This document shows positions 47,525 through 57,268 of a stretch of DNA of 64,000 nucleotides, piece by piece. The stretch is from Sphingomonas sp. ATCC 31555 (GTDB lineage: Bacteria; Pseudomonadota; Alphaproteobacteria; Sphingomonadales; Sphingomonadaceae). The translations under genes and the position numbers were made by a program. The first letter of the stretch is position 1, and each line of letters begins with the position of its first letter. Where the stretch lies: positions 62,001 to 126,000 of the forward strand of contig NZ_ALBQ01000004.1 in the NCBI RefSeq assembly GCF_000282895.1. The letters run 5' to 3'. The notes below the pieces were generated by a model. It did no database searches. It saw only the letters and a list, made by a program, of their open reading frames with translations, and had not been told where the DNA came from.

Positions 47525-47989
47525 ATGGCCGGCAAATTCTTCGACGAATGGCAGCTAGGCGACCGCATCGACCATGCGCTGCGTCGCACCGTGACCGAGA
47601 CGGACAATCTGCTGTTCACCACCCTAACCCACAACACCCAGCCGCTGCACCTGGATGCCGAGGCGGCGCGTGCTTCGGAATTCGGGCAGATCCTGGTCAA
47701 CGGCACCTACACGTTCAGCCTAATGATCGGCATTACCGTCGGTGACACCACCGCAGGCTCGCTGGTTGCGAACCTCGGCTATGACAAGCTGGTTATGCCG
47801 AAGCCTGTGTTCCTAGGAGATACGCTGCGCGCCAGTTCCGAAGTGATCGAGCTGCGCCCCTCGCGCTCGCGGCCGGGCCAGGGCATCGTGACCTGGCGGC
47901 ACCAGATGCACAACCAGCGCGACGAACTGGTCTGCGAATGTCTCCGTTCGGCGCTGCTCCGCAGCCGCGCCGGCGGAGCGGCGTTATAA
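47525..47989 (+). CDS. MaoC family (R)-specific enoyl-CoA hydratase-like dehydratase
   Basis: A 154-residue hot-dog-fold protein. It begins FFDEWQLGDRIDHALRRTVTE, followed by the catalytic-type motif DNLLFTTLTHNTQPLHLDAE (Asp/Asn...His) and ILVNGTYTFSLMIGI. These match the MaoC hydratases that add water to enoyl-CoA or related thioesters. Cytoplasmic. It sits between the GNAT gene and an amine oxidase gene, all closely spaced, so it is probably part of the same operon; the pathway is not identified. Confidence 0.86.
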   Translation: MAGKFFDEWQLGDRIDHALRRTVTETDNLLFTTLTHNTQPLHLDAEAARASEFGQILVNGTYTFSLMIGITVGDTTAGSLVANLGYDKLVMPKPVFLGDTLRASSEVIELRPSRSRPGQGIVTWRHQMHNQRDELVCECLRSALLRSRAGGAAL

Positions 47990-47993
47990 CGAC

Positions 47994-49211
47994 ATGCGCG
48001 ACGTCGACGTTCTGGTAATCGGTGGCGGCGCGGCCGGCATTGGCGCGGCCCGTACCCTTGCGGATGCCGGCGTCGACGTGCTGCTGATCGAGGCCGATGC
48101 CCGGCTGGGCGGCCGCGCCCGTACCGAGCATATCGCCGGTATGGCGCTGGATATCGGTGCAGGCTGGCTGCATTCGGCGGAGCACAATCCGTGGGTGGAG
48201 CTTGCCGCCCTGCACGGCTTCGCGATCGATCGCACCTTGCCGCGCTGGCGCGAGCAATGGCGTCAACTTGGTTTCTCGAAGGCCGAACAGAAAGCTGCGG
48301 CCAAGGCGTTCGGCGATTTCGAAGCCCGGCTGCGCCTCGACCCGCCGCCGGGCGACCGGGCCGGCGCCGCGCTGCCGCCGGGCACATCGTGGAGCAGCTG
48401 GATCGATACGATCAGCGGCTTCGTCAACGGAACCGCCACCACCAAGCTTTCGATTGCCGACTACCTCGCCTATGACGACGCCGCGACGGAGACGGACTGG
48501 CGCGTTCCAGCCGGCTACGGCGCGCTGGTCACCGCGCTTGCTGCCGGCCTGCGCACCGCGCTGGCAACGCCGGTGACGGCGCTCGATCGCTCGGGCACAC
48601 GGCTGACGATCGAAACGCCACGCGGCACCCTCAGCGCGGGCAGCGCCATCCTTACGATTTCCACCGATGTGTTGGCCCGCGGCGCCATCAGCCTCACCGG
48701 GCACGACGAGATCCTCCATGCCGCCGCCGCGCTGCCGCTCGGCCTGGCGGACAAGCTGTTCCTCGCGATCGGCCAGGGCGAAGACGAGCTGGAGCCGAAC
48801 GCCCACCTGCTCGGCGATCCGCGCAACGCGATCACCGGCACCTATACGCTGCGCCCTTTTGGTCGCCCCGTGATCGAGTGCATGTTTGGGGGTGAAGGTG
48901 CTCGCGAGATGGCCGAACGTGGGCTCCAGGGCGCCGCCGACTTCGCGGTGGAGGAATTGTGCGCGCTGCTCGGCGGGCAATGGCGACGCCGCCTAACGCT
49001 GCTGGCCGGATCCGCCTGGAGTCGCGAGACGCATATTCTCGGCGGCTATAGCCATGCCCTGCCCGGCCGTGCCGATGCCCGAGCTGTCCTCTCCACACCG
49101 ATCGATCCGCGCATCCGGTTCGCCGGGGAAGCCTGTTCGCGCACCGAATTCTCGACCGTGCACGGCGCCTACAAAAGCGGCGTCGCCGCAGCACGCGCGC
49201 TCATCGGCTAG
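47994..49211 (+). CDS. FAD-dependent amine oxidase family protein
   Basis: A 405-residue flavoprotein. The dinucleotide-binding motif VIGGGAAGIGAARTLADAG and the following LLIEADARLGGRART are typical of flavin amine oxidases (monoamine and polyamine oxidases). The C-terminal FAD-binding segment RFAGEACSRTEFSTVHGAYK is also normal. Substrate unknown; phenylethylamine or tyramine would fit the nearby tyrosine genes but this is inference. It starts four bases after the MaoC stop and its end overlaps the convergent monooxygenase by four bases. Confidence 0.88.
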   Translation: MRDVDVLVIGGGAAGIGAARTLADAGVDVLLIEADARLGGRARTEHIAGMALDIGAGWLHSAEHNPWVELAALHGFAIDRTLPRWREQWRQLGFSKAEQKAAAKAFGDFEARLRLDPPPGDRAGAALPPGTSWSSWIDTISGFVNGTATTKLSIADYLAYDDAATETDWRVPAGYGALVTALAAGLRTALATPVTALDRSGTRLTIETPRGTLSAGSAILTISTDVLARGAISLTGHDEILHAAAALPLGLADKLFLAIGQGEDELEPNAHLLGDPRNAITGTYTLRPFGRPVIECMFGGEGAREMAERGLQGAADFAVEELCALLGGQWRRRLTLLAGSAWSRETHILGGYSHALPGRADARAVLSTPIDPRIRFAGEACSRTEFSTVHGAYKSGVAAARALIG

Positions 49212-50674
49212 GCAACGCGCCGCCGCGCCGGTTCGGGGTTCGAAAAGACTAGCTCGTCGTCGATCCGGCCGAAGCGCAGGGCCAGCAGATCGCGGGTATA
49301 ACTTTGATGCACGCGCCAAGGCTTGCGGTGGCCCTGCCGGGGCAGTTCCTTCGCAACCCGCTGGATGTAGCTGGAGGTGAAATCCAGAAAAGGCTGAGGC
49401 TGAACCGCCACCTGCGGCTCGGGCGTTACCTGGCGCATGCCGCGCCGCGCCATGCGGTTGAGCAGCCGGGCGACATGCTCGGCGGTCAGGTCCGCCTTCA
49501 GGGTCCAGCTGGCGTTGGTATAGCCGAAAGCGATGGCGAAGTTCGGCACGCCGGAAAACATCATGCCTTTGTAGGTCAGTCGATCGGACCAGGTGACCAC
49601 GTCGCCGTCCACCGTCACGGGGATTCCTCCCATCAACTGCACCTCCAAGCCCGTCGCGGTGACGATCAGGTCGGCGGGTAGCAGGTCGCCCGATTCCAGC
49701 GCGACCCCTTCGGGCGTAAACCGAGCGATGCGATCGGTGACGACATCCGCCCTACCGTCGCGGATTGCGGCGAACAGGTCGGCGTCCGGTACCAGGCACA
49801 GCCGCTGGTCCCACGGGTCGTAGCGAGGCGTGAAATGGGTCGCGACGTCATAGCCATGGCCTAGTTCGCAGCGGACCATGTCCACCAGCCGTTCCTTCGC
49901 CTTTTCAGGATGCTTTCGCGCGATCCGATAGAAATACTGTCCCACCAACACATTCTTCCAGCGCGTTAGCATATAGGCCATCTTGCCGGGCAAGCGCCGG
50001 CGCAGCCAATTGGCGATGCCGTCTTCCGAAGGCCGCGCGACGATATAGGTCGGAGATCGCTGCAGCATGGTCACGTGCGCCGCCTGCTTGGCGAGTTCCG
50101 GCACCAGTGTCACCGCTGTGGCGCCGCTGCCCACTACAACGACGCGCTTGTCGGCATAGTCGATGTCCGGCGTCCAGAATTGAGGGTGCACGATCCGCCC
50201 ACGGAATTCCGCTTGGCCGGCAAACGCCGGCATGTGGCCGCGAGCGTAATTGTAATAGCCGGAACACAGAAACAGGAAGCTGCAGCTGAACTGACGTGTT
50301 CGCCCGTCGGCCTCCACCGTCACCGTCCACAACGCCTCGTCACTGGACCAATCGGCCGCGATCACGCGATGGCGATAGCGGATGTGCCGGTCGATCCCGA
50401 ACTCGCGTGCGGTATCTTCCAGATAGCGCAGAATGGCATCGCCATTGGCGATCGCCTTCGCCTCGGTCCAGGGCCGGAAGGAAAAACCGAGTGTGAACAT
50501 GTCGGAATCGGAGCGGATCCCCGGATAGCGGAACAGGTCCCACGTTCCGCCAAGACGCTCCCGCCCTTCCAAGATCGCATAGGTCCGCCCGGGGCATTGG
50601 GTCTGCAGATGATAGCCAGCCCCTATCCCGGAAATTCCCGCGCCCACGACAAGTATGTCGAAATGCTCGCGCAT
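49208..50674 (-). CDS. Flavin-containing Baeyer-Villiger-type monooxygenase
   Basis: A 488-residue oxygenase. It has two dinucleotide motifs (VVGAGISGIGAGYHL for FAD near residue 9; VVVVGSGATAVTLVPEL for NADPH near 185). The Baeyer-Villiger fingerprint F-x-G-x-x-x-H-x-x-x-W is present exactly as FRGRIVHPQFW (near 157-167). Such enzymes insert oxygen next to a ketone. The substrate is unknown. It is convergent with the amine oxidase gene, overlapping by four bases, and lies 51 bases from tamB on the same strand. Confidence 0.9.
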   Translation of the reverse strand: MREHFDILVVGAGISGIGAGYHLQTQCPGRTYAILEGRERLGGTWDLFRYPGIRSDSDMFTLGFSFRPWTEAKAIANGDAILRYLEDTAREFGIDRHIRYRHRVIAADWSSDEALWTVTVEADGRTRQFSCSFLFLCSGYYNYARGHMPAFAGQAEFRGRIVHPQFWTPDIDYADKRVVVVGSGATAVTLVPELAKQAAHVTMLQRSPTYIVARPSEDGIANWLRRRLPGKMAYMLTRWKNVLVGQYFYRIARKHPEKAKERLVDMVRCELGHGYDVATHFTPRYDPWDQRLCLVPDADLFAAIRDGRADVVTDRIARFTPEGVALESGDLLPADLIVTATGLEVQLMGGIPVTVDGDVVTWSDRLTYKGMMFSGVPNFAIAFGYTNASWTLKADLTAEHVARLLNRMARRGMRQVTPEPQVAVQPQPFLDFTSSYIQRVAKELPRQGHRKPWRVHQSYTRDLLALRFGRIDDELVFSNPEPARRRVA

Positions 50675-50725
50675 CTACCGCCTCTCCTGACGGTATCGTC
50701 GCATGCCTTGTCATGTCGCGCTACC

Positions 50726-53700
50726 TCAATAATCACGAGAGTAGCGCAGGCTTGCTCCCGATCCGCCGAAGGAACTGGTCTGCGACAATGCACTCAGCGC
50801 CCGGGAAAGCGAAATCTCTAGCTGCGTCGCTGTGAAACCGCGGGCATCGGTGATGATCTCGATGTAGATATCGTTGGTGATATACTTGCCCGCGGCAAGT
50901 GAGGTCCCGCGGCCCGTCGTATCGTCGGCGCCGAGCACGCGCAACCGATCGATACCCGTTGCCGATTTCAGCTGGCCGAGCGGATTGAGCCCGCCGCCGC
51001 TACCGCGCAGCGAGTTCAGCGCCGCCGCCAACTGGATCGCCTCCGTGGCGGAAAGATTGGTCACGTTCGTGCCGAAGAACAGGCGCGACAGCACTTCGTC
51101 CTGCGGCAGCGCAGGATTGGACGTGAATGCGATCTGCGGCTTTTGCGCGGTTCCGGTGATGTTGAGGATCGCGGTGACGCCTTCCGCCGTGGTGCTGGCG
51201 GAGATGTCGATCGTCGGATTAGTCAGTTCCGCGCCCTGAAAACGGATGATACCCTTGCTCAGGTCGAACCGGCGGCTGGCGAAGCTATAGGTGCCGCGCA
51301 CGACTTCCATCGTTCCGCGGACCTGCGGGTTGATCGTCGTGCCGCCGATGGTGATCCGCGCCTGCCATTCGGATTCCAGGCCCATGCCGCTCAGCATCAG
51401 CCGGTTATCGGCATGCACCAGGATGTTCAGGTCGAAATTGGCGAAGGCACGCGCCGGCTTGGGTGCACGCGCCTGCTGCGCCGGATCCAAGTCGCCCTTC
51501 CGCCGGACCCCGGTCAGTTCCGAGATCTCGGCCGCGCCCTGACGGATTATCTGGTAATTGGCTTGGGGGATGGAAATGTCGCCCTCGATCTTCTGCACGC
51601 CGGCGCCCTTGGTGACCGTCAGCGATCCGCTCGCGGTCGCCCCAAGCGATTCGCTCCGCGCCAGGCGCGCATCGGCGAGCTTGACATTGATCGCCATCGG
51701 GAAACCCTCTGCGGATGAAAGGCCCACCCGGCCGCTCGCGCTCACGGTGCCGTCCCCGGCACGCGCGCTTGCCTGGTTGAGGACGAAAGCGTCGTTGGAG
51801 AACTGCCCGTCGATCTTCAGATTGGCGAGGCGCGTGCCCGTCGTTTCGTTGTCGTAGGTCAGGTTGTCGGCGCGCACCAGGCCGTTCAGCTGCGGTCGAT
51901 CAACGCGGCCGGAGAAGTCGGCAGCGATTCCGATCGGGCCGGTGAGCTGCTGGTTCGGCAGCCCGGCAAAGGCGAAGGGCAGCGCGGACGGGCCATTATA
52001 GCGGATGCCGCCGGAAAGCGGCGCTGCCATCAGCCGCTGCGTCCAACTACCCGCGCTCGGGCCGAGCGGCCGCAGCGTCGCGACCACGCGGCCGATCGTG
52101 GCATCGCCCTTTCGGATCAGCGCCCGCGCGTCGCCGCCATCCGGCAGCAGCCGGGCCAGCAGGCTGACATGCACCGGCGTCGAAACCCGCGCGAGGCTCG
52201 ATCGGGTCAGGTCGTCGATCTCAAGCCGGACATCGGCGCTCGGGAACGTATCTGCATCCGGCTGAGCGAAGTCCAGGCTGCCGGACGCGGTGCCGCCCAT
52301 GCCCAGATCGGGCACGAAGGCGTTGATGATCGCCAGGTCCATCCGGTCGAGCCGCGCCTGGACGGCCATGCCGTCGCCATATCGCCCCGCGATCCGCACG
52401 CTGCCCTGGTCGAAGTCGATCCGCGTCGGCAACAGCCGATATCGCCCATCGTTCACCGCGACCTGCATCGCATTCGGTGTGCGGAAGCGGATGCCGCTCG
52501 CCTGCCCCTGCAACGTCAGCAGCCACTGCTTGGGCGTCATTCGTCCGTTCACCGCGATGTCGAACGGCACACCGGACGATCCCGTCGCAACCGCCTGCAC
52601 CGATCCGTTGCCGCCACGATAGTCGATCTTGGCGCGTGCCGTCTTCAGCAGGAACTCGCCGCGCTTCAGGTTGGCGATCTGCACATCCGCTAGGATCTGC
52701 GGCTGCTCCGCCAGCACGATGCTGCCAGTGGCAATGGCGCGGCCGATGGAGAACTCCGCGACGCCCGGTATGCTCGCGTTGAAAGCTGCGGCGCGCAGGT
52801 CCGCGCGCTGAAGATCGCCTTCTGCGCCCAGCGTCGCCACGCCATCGACACCCGATCCCTGGAAGCGCAACTGTCCTGCAAAGGGCCCAGTCGGCGTGGC
52901 TTGCACCTGGCCTACGATGTTCATGCCCGCAAAGCGGGCCGCGCGCACGTCGATTGCCAGCGCGCGGCCGGTGCGCACCAGCACATCGGCGTTGAACGGC
53001 CCGTAATTGCTCTCGCCAGTGGCGGTGACGGCATAGGCGTCGCCGCGCCCGCTCACCCGCGCCTCAACCTTGGCAAGGCCCACGCCCAACCCCGGCTTTT
53101 CGGCCCGCAAGAGGAGCTGCGGCGCTGCCAGCGTGCCGGTCACGCGCGCGCTGAGCGGGCCATATCGGGTCGATACGGCCTCGGCGGTCAGCCGGATCGG
53201 TCCGGCCGGATCATAGGTGCCCGATCCGCGCAGCACCCGGAATTGAGGTGCCCGCATTCGCACCTCGCTGATACCGATCACGCCGCGCGGATCCAGGTTC
53301 AGCCGCGCCGACGCGACGGTGTTCCCGCCCAAAAAGTTGCGCACGCCTTCGTTGAACAGTGTGCGGCTGCGCCCCGCCACACGGCCGCGAATGCCCCAGC
53401 CGCCGCCGGGCGCGGTATAGAGTTCCGCATCGGTGTTAAGGTCGACCACGCCGACCCCATCAATCCGATACTGGTTGATCCGGCCCTTGATCGCACCGGC
53501 GTAGCGGCCGCGCGCCATGTCGGCGGCGACAATGGCAGTCGCGTCCACCTTGTCCGAACGAAGCCGGAGATTGTCGGACAGGATACGTCCGCCCGAGATG
53601 GCTAGGTCGCCGTTGATCGACACGTTAGTAACGAGCCCGCCGGCGGCGGCATTCAAGCCCGCAATGCGCTTCGCGCTTGCGCGCACGGGGATCAGGATCC

Positions 53701-54946
53701 GGTCGGAATTCACCCTGGCCTGGCCCTCCGCCACCAGCCCCTCGACCACCGTCTCGCCGAAGCCGATCGCGCCCGCGGAGAGCTTGTAATCCACCATCGG
53801 CGTGGCGAACGCTCCATCCAGTGCCAGGGCGGCGCGCACTGCTCGCCCATTCAGCTGCGGCGCGATCGAGCCGGGCTTGATCAGCAGCGCGTCGACGCGC
53901 ACGTTGCGGAATTGGTTGTTGCCGAGGTCGACGAGCCCGCTCGCCTCTGCCGAAAGCGCGTCCGAGCGTAGCTTCACCACGCCGTTCGCCGTCCGGTCCG
54001 CCCATCGGAAATCGGTATCCAGCTGCAGACCCGGCGCCGTCAGCCGCTCCACTGGCCCCGCCAGATACAGGCCCGGATGCGTCATGCCGCGGATTTGGAA
54101 GCGACCATTGTCTGCGGCAATCGTTAGATTGGCGAAATTCGCACCGCCCAGCGTGGCAAGGCCGCGCCCGCGCCATTGCTTCCAGTCACCGCTGCCTTGC
54201 ACCGTCGCACGCAGCGGCGCCTGCAGCTTGGCGAGACTGGCGACCAGACCTGCCGCCGGCGCGTCGAGCCGAAGATCGATGCGAAGCCGGTTCGCCGCCG
54301 GCACCGCGTCCAATGTTAGGTTCAGCCGGTCGCCGCCCGCTACGCCGCGCGCCGCGATCGTGCCGGCATCGGCGCGGATCTGTGCCCGTCCGTCCGAAAG
54401 ATGGGCCGATCCACGCAGCCGCGCGATGTGCCGCTGCCCGCTCACGCCCGGGCCGATGTCGACCCGGACGACCTCCAGCCGGGCGATATCGATGTTCAGA
54501 TCCGGGAGCAGCGGCGCGTTCGGATCGCCCGACGGTTTCAATTCGGGCAGCCGCGCCAGCCGCACCTCGGGACTGGTAAGGCTGCGGATGTCAATCCGGT
54601 TGTTGGCATAGGCGAACGGCCGCCAGTCCAGCCGGATCTCCTGCGCGGTAGCGAACACGCCCTTTGCATCGCGCACACGCACATCGCGCAGCACCATCGC
54701 GCCATAGATCGATCCATCGATCCGCCCGATGCGAAAACCGAGGCCGGAAGCGAGTTGCAGGCGGCTGAGCTGGTCTGCGATCAGTCGGCGCCCCGGCTGG
54801 GTATCGAGCCCCAGCAGCGCCAGCCCCACCACCGCGGCGAGCGACACCGCGCCGACGACAACCCACTGCACGACGCGCAGCCAGATGGGCTTGCCCGGTC
54901 GCACTGCGGATGCCGGTTTCTCGCCTTCAGGCAATGCGTCCACCAT
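50726..54946 (-). CDS. tamB: Translocation and assembly module subunit TamB
   Basis: TamB is an inner-membrane protein that spans the periplasm and works with TamA in inserting outer-membrane proteins or moving phospholipids. At 1406 residues it is in the family range. One N-terminal helix (about 22-45, VVQWVVVGAVSLAAVVGLALL) anchors a long beta-rich repeat region. The C-terminal DUF490 domain ends in RDY, with an aromatic terminal residue. The start overlaps the tamA stop by one base, as expected for a tamA-tamB operon. Confidence 0.93.
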   Translation of the reverse strand: MVDALPEGEKPASAVRPGKPIWLRVVQWVVVGAVSLAAVVGLALLGLDTQPGRRLIADQLSRLQLASGLGFRIGRIDGSIYGAMVLRDVRVRDAKGVFATAQEIRLDWRPFAYANNRIDIRSLTSPEVRLARLPELKPSGDPNAPLLPDLNIDIARLEVVRVDIGPGVSGQRHIARLRGSAHLSDGRAQIRADAGTIAARGVAGGDRLNLTLDAVPAANRLRIDLRLDAPAAGLVASLAKLQAPLRATVQGSGDWKQWRGRGLATLGGANFANLTIAADNGRFQIRGMTHPGLYLAGPVERLTAPGLQLDTDFRWADRTANGVVKLRSDALSAEASGLVDLGNNQFRNVRVDALLIKPGSIAPQLNGRAVRAALALDGAFATPMVDYKLSAGAIGFGETVVEGLVAEGQARVNSDRILIPVRASAKRIAGLNAAAGGLVTNVSINGDLAISGGRILSDNLRLRSDKVDATAIVAADMARGRYAGAIKGRINQYRIDGVGVVDLNTDAELYTAPGGGWGIRGRVAGRSRTLFNEGVRNFLGGNTVASARLNLDPRGVIGISEVRMRAPQFRVLRGSGTYDPAGPIRLTAEAVSTRYGPLSARVTGTLAAPQLLLRAEKPGLGVGLAKVEARVSGRGDAYAVTATGESNYGPFNADVLVRTGRALAIDVRAARFAGMNIVGQVQATPTGPFAGQLRFQGSGVDGVATLGAEGDLQRADLRAAAFNASIPGVAEFSIGRAIATGSIVLAEQPQILADVQIANLKRGEFLLKTARAKIDYRGGNGSVQAVATGSSGVPFDIAVNGRMTPKQWLLTLQGQASGIRFRTPNAMQVAVNDGRYRLLPTRIDFDQGSVRIAGRYGDGMAVQARLDRMDLAIINAFVPDLGMGGTASGSLDFAQPDADTFPSADVRLEIDDLTRSSLARVSTPVHVSLLARLLPDGGDARALIRKGDATIGRVVATLRPLGPSAGSWTQRLMAAPLSGGIRYNGPSALPFAFAGLPNQQLTGPIGIAADFSGRVDRPQLNGLVRADNLTYDNETTGTRLANLKIDGQFSNDAFVLNQASARAGDGTVSASGRVGLSSAEGFPMAINVKLADARLARSESLGATASGSLTVTKGAGVQKIEGDISIPQANYQIIRQGAAEISELTGVRRKGDLDPAQQARAPKPARAFANFDLNILVHADNRLMLSGMGLESEWQARITIGGTTINPQVRGTMEVVRGTYSFASRRFDLSKGIIRFQGAELTNPTIDISASTTAEGVTAILNITGTAQKPQIAFTSNPALPQDEVLSRLFFGTNVTNLSATEAIQLAAALNSLRGSGGGLNPLGQLKSATGIDRLRVLGADDTTGRGTSLAAGKYITNDIYIEIITDARGFTATQLEISLSRALSALSQTSSFGGSGASLRYSRDY

Positions 54947-57165
54947 CAGAAGGCCTGCCCGATCGAGATATAGAGTGCGATCTTTGGTTCGTTCCGCTTG
55001 CGTGCGATCGGCGTCGCCACATCGATTCGCAGCGGGCCGAAGTTGGTGTAAAGCCGACCACCGATGCCCGCGCCGAAGCGCAGATTGCGCCCCGTCGGCA
55101 TAACGCCTTCATAGACCTGTCCCGCATCGACAAACGGGACGATGCCGTAGTTGCCGAAGCGATAGCGCGCCTCGATGCCGAATTCGTTAAACGATCGGCC
55201 GCCCACCGGCCGGTCGTCTGGCGATCGCGGGCCGAGCTGCTGATAGCCGAAGCCACGCACCGATCCGCCGCCCCCGCTGTAGTAGCGCCGTGACGGCGGC
55301 AGTTCGTCGCGCAAGACGCCGTTGATCGATCCCGCACGCGCGCGCCCGGCGATTACTATGTTGCGGGTGACGGGATAATAGCCGGTCACCTCGACCATCG
55401 TCCGCACATAGGGCCGCACCGATCCGCGCACCGACGTTTCAGCGCTCGCATTGGCCTTGATGCGATAGCCGCGGGTGGGATTCAGCAGGTCGTCGGACGT
55501 GTCATAGCCAAGGAACGTAGGAATTGCCGCGATCAGCCAGGTGCCGCGGTCGCGCTTCCCCAGGTCGAAATTGTACCGGTCCTCGTTCGAACCCACCAGT
55601 TCCGCGCCGTAGTAATAGGTCCAGCGCTTTTGCCAGATCGGCGTCGAATCGCGCGAGATCCGCCCCGACAGCGTCGTGGTATAGGATTCGAATGCTTCGT
55701 AGTTCGCGTGATTGAGCGAGGCGATCAGCAACAGCGTGCGATCGCGCTTGCCGGCATTCGATCTGCGGAAGGTGGTCGTCAGCGCCTGTTCTTGAGTACC
55801 CAAGATGCTGCTCACGGTCAGCGCGCCTTCGGGCGGGAACAGGTTGCGGTGAGTCCAGCTCGCCTGCAGCTTGATGCCCTGTCCGGTGCTGTAGCCCAGT
55901 TCGCCAGCCAGCGTGCGCGGCTTTCCCGCCACTTGGGTGACGAGCAGATCTACCTTCTCAGTGCCGTCGGGGCCGGGCTCGCCTGTCCGCTTCGGCTCCA
56001 CCGCGACGGTGGAGAACAGCCCAGTCGCGATCAGCGCCTGCCGCAAATCGTCCACCCGCCGGCTGTCATAGATCGCCCCCTCACGATAGCGGCGGAAGAT
56101 ATTGACGTGCTCGGCATCGAACACCGGCCGCGCCCCGCCCGTCTGGATCGCCCCGAAGCTGGCGCGCGGCCCAAGGGTAACCGGCAACGTATAGTCGCCG
56201 GTATGCGTCGTCTCGTCGAGCAGGATGTCACGCTGGCCGACCTCCACAAACGGATATCCCTGCTGCGGCAGCCGCAGCGAGACGTTCGCCTCGGCGCCCA
56301 TCACGCGATCCGCTTGGATCGGATCGCCCGGGTTCAAATTCAGCTCGCGGTCGAGCAGGCCGAACGGAACGGTCTGGTCGCTCTCGATGCGGATCGTGCC
56401 CAACCGGTACAGCGTCCCCGGGCTTGCCGTGATCGTCGCGCGCAGATTGCCCGAATTAGGCGGCACCTGTTCGAGCAGCGACGAGGCGGCGCCGTCGTAA
56501 TAGCCGAGTGACCGCATCAGCCGGAGCGCGAGCTTTTCGTCCTCGCGCGCGCGCGCAGCGACCATGGCGGCGTTGGCGGCCTTGCCCTTGCCGTTGGATA
56601 GGGCGGAGAGATTGTCGAACGAATCTTCCAGCCGCAGCTTGTCGAGCCCCGTCACTACCGTGGTGTAGCGAATAGCCGGCGCCTCTTCGGAATCGTCTTC
56701 CGCCGGGGCTGCGGAGGGATCGACCTTGAATTCGGCTAACGATGGCAGTGGCGCTTCCATCTCAGCGGGAACCGGCCCCACTGGCGCGAGCCCCTGATTC
56801 TGGCTGGGCGCGGGCGCCTGATCCCCCGCGGGCACGGGCGCCGGACTCTGCTGGGTCGGCGCTGCAGGCTGCACAGCGTTGGGCTGCACGGGCGGGGCTG
56901 CGGGTTTATCGAACCTCTGGATCGGCTCCAGCGGCGCATTGATGTCGTCGCTCAGCTTGGGCAGCGCCTTTTCGAATGCCGCGTCGGGAACGATCGGCTC
57001 TTGGGCGTCAGGGGCCGGATCGCGCGCAGCATCGCCGCCGGGCAGCGCCTGCCCCGGCGCGCCCTGGCCCGGCTTGGCATCGCTGATCTGCGCCTGGGCC
57101 AGTGCCGGAATGAAACTCGCCCCGGCGAGCGCGGCGATCCAAACCGCCCGAACCCCTATTACCAC
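54946..57165 (-). CDS. tamA: Translocation and assembly module subunit TamA (Omp85 family)
   Basis: TamA is an Omp85-family outer-membrane barrel with N-terminal POTRA domains that couples to TamB. The start is a GTG at 57165, three bases after the ribosome-binding sequence GAAGGAGG; it gives the signal peptide VVIGVRAVWIAALAGASFIP ending ALAQAQ. Upstream codons in frame are an unrelated, basic reading and were left out. Of 739 residues, about 30-160 are a Pro/Ala/Gln-rich linker, unusually long; POTRA-like repeats follow, and the barrel runs from about 425 to the final QAF. The VRGFGYQQLG loop near 630 is the Omp85 signature. Confidence 0.9.
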   Translation of the reverse strand: MVIGVRAVWIAALAGASFIPALAQAQISDAKPGQGAPGQALPGGDAARDPAPDAQEPIVPDAAFEKALPKLSDDINAPLEPIQRFDKPAAPPVQPNAVQPAAPTQQSPAPVPAGDQAPAPSQNQGLAPVGPVPAEMEAPLPSLAEFKVDPSAAPAEDDSEEAPAIRYTTVVTGLDKLRLEDSFDNLSALSNGKGKAANAAMVAARAREDEKLALRLMRSLGYYDGAASSLLEQVPPNSGNLRATITASPGTLYRLGTIRIESDQTVPFGLLDRELNLNPGDPIQADRVMGAEANVSLRLPQQGYPFVEVGQRDILLDETTHTGDYTLPVTLGPRASFGAIQTGGARPVFDAEHVNIFRRYREGAIYDSRRVDDLRQALIATGLFSTVAVEPKRTGEPGPDGTEKVDLLVTQVAGKPRTLAGELGYSTGQGIKLQASWTHRNLFPPEGALTVSSILGTQEQALTTTFRRSNAGKRDRTLLLIASLNHANYEAFESYTTTLSGRISRDSTPIWQKRWTYYYGAELVGSNEDRYNFDLGKRDRGTWLIAAIPTFLGYDTSDDLLNPTRGYRIKANASAETSVRGSVRPYVRTMVEVTGYYPVTRNIVIAGRARAGSINGVLRDELPPSRRYYSGGGGSVRGFGYQQLGPRSPDDRPVGGRSFNEFGIEARYRFGNYGIVPFVDAGQVYEGVMPTGRNLRFGAGIGGRLYTNFGPLRIDVATPIARKRNEPKIALYISIGQAF

Positions 57166-57268
57166 GCGCCTCCTTCGGGAGCCGTGATCGATTCCGGCCC
57201 ACTTGAATCCGTAACGGTTTGTTGCCGATTTTGCTCCCAAGCTTAATCCGCAGAAGCGAAGGTTGCGA

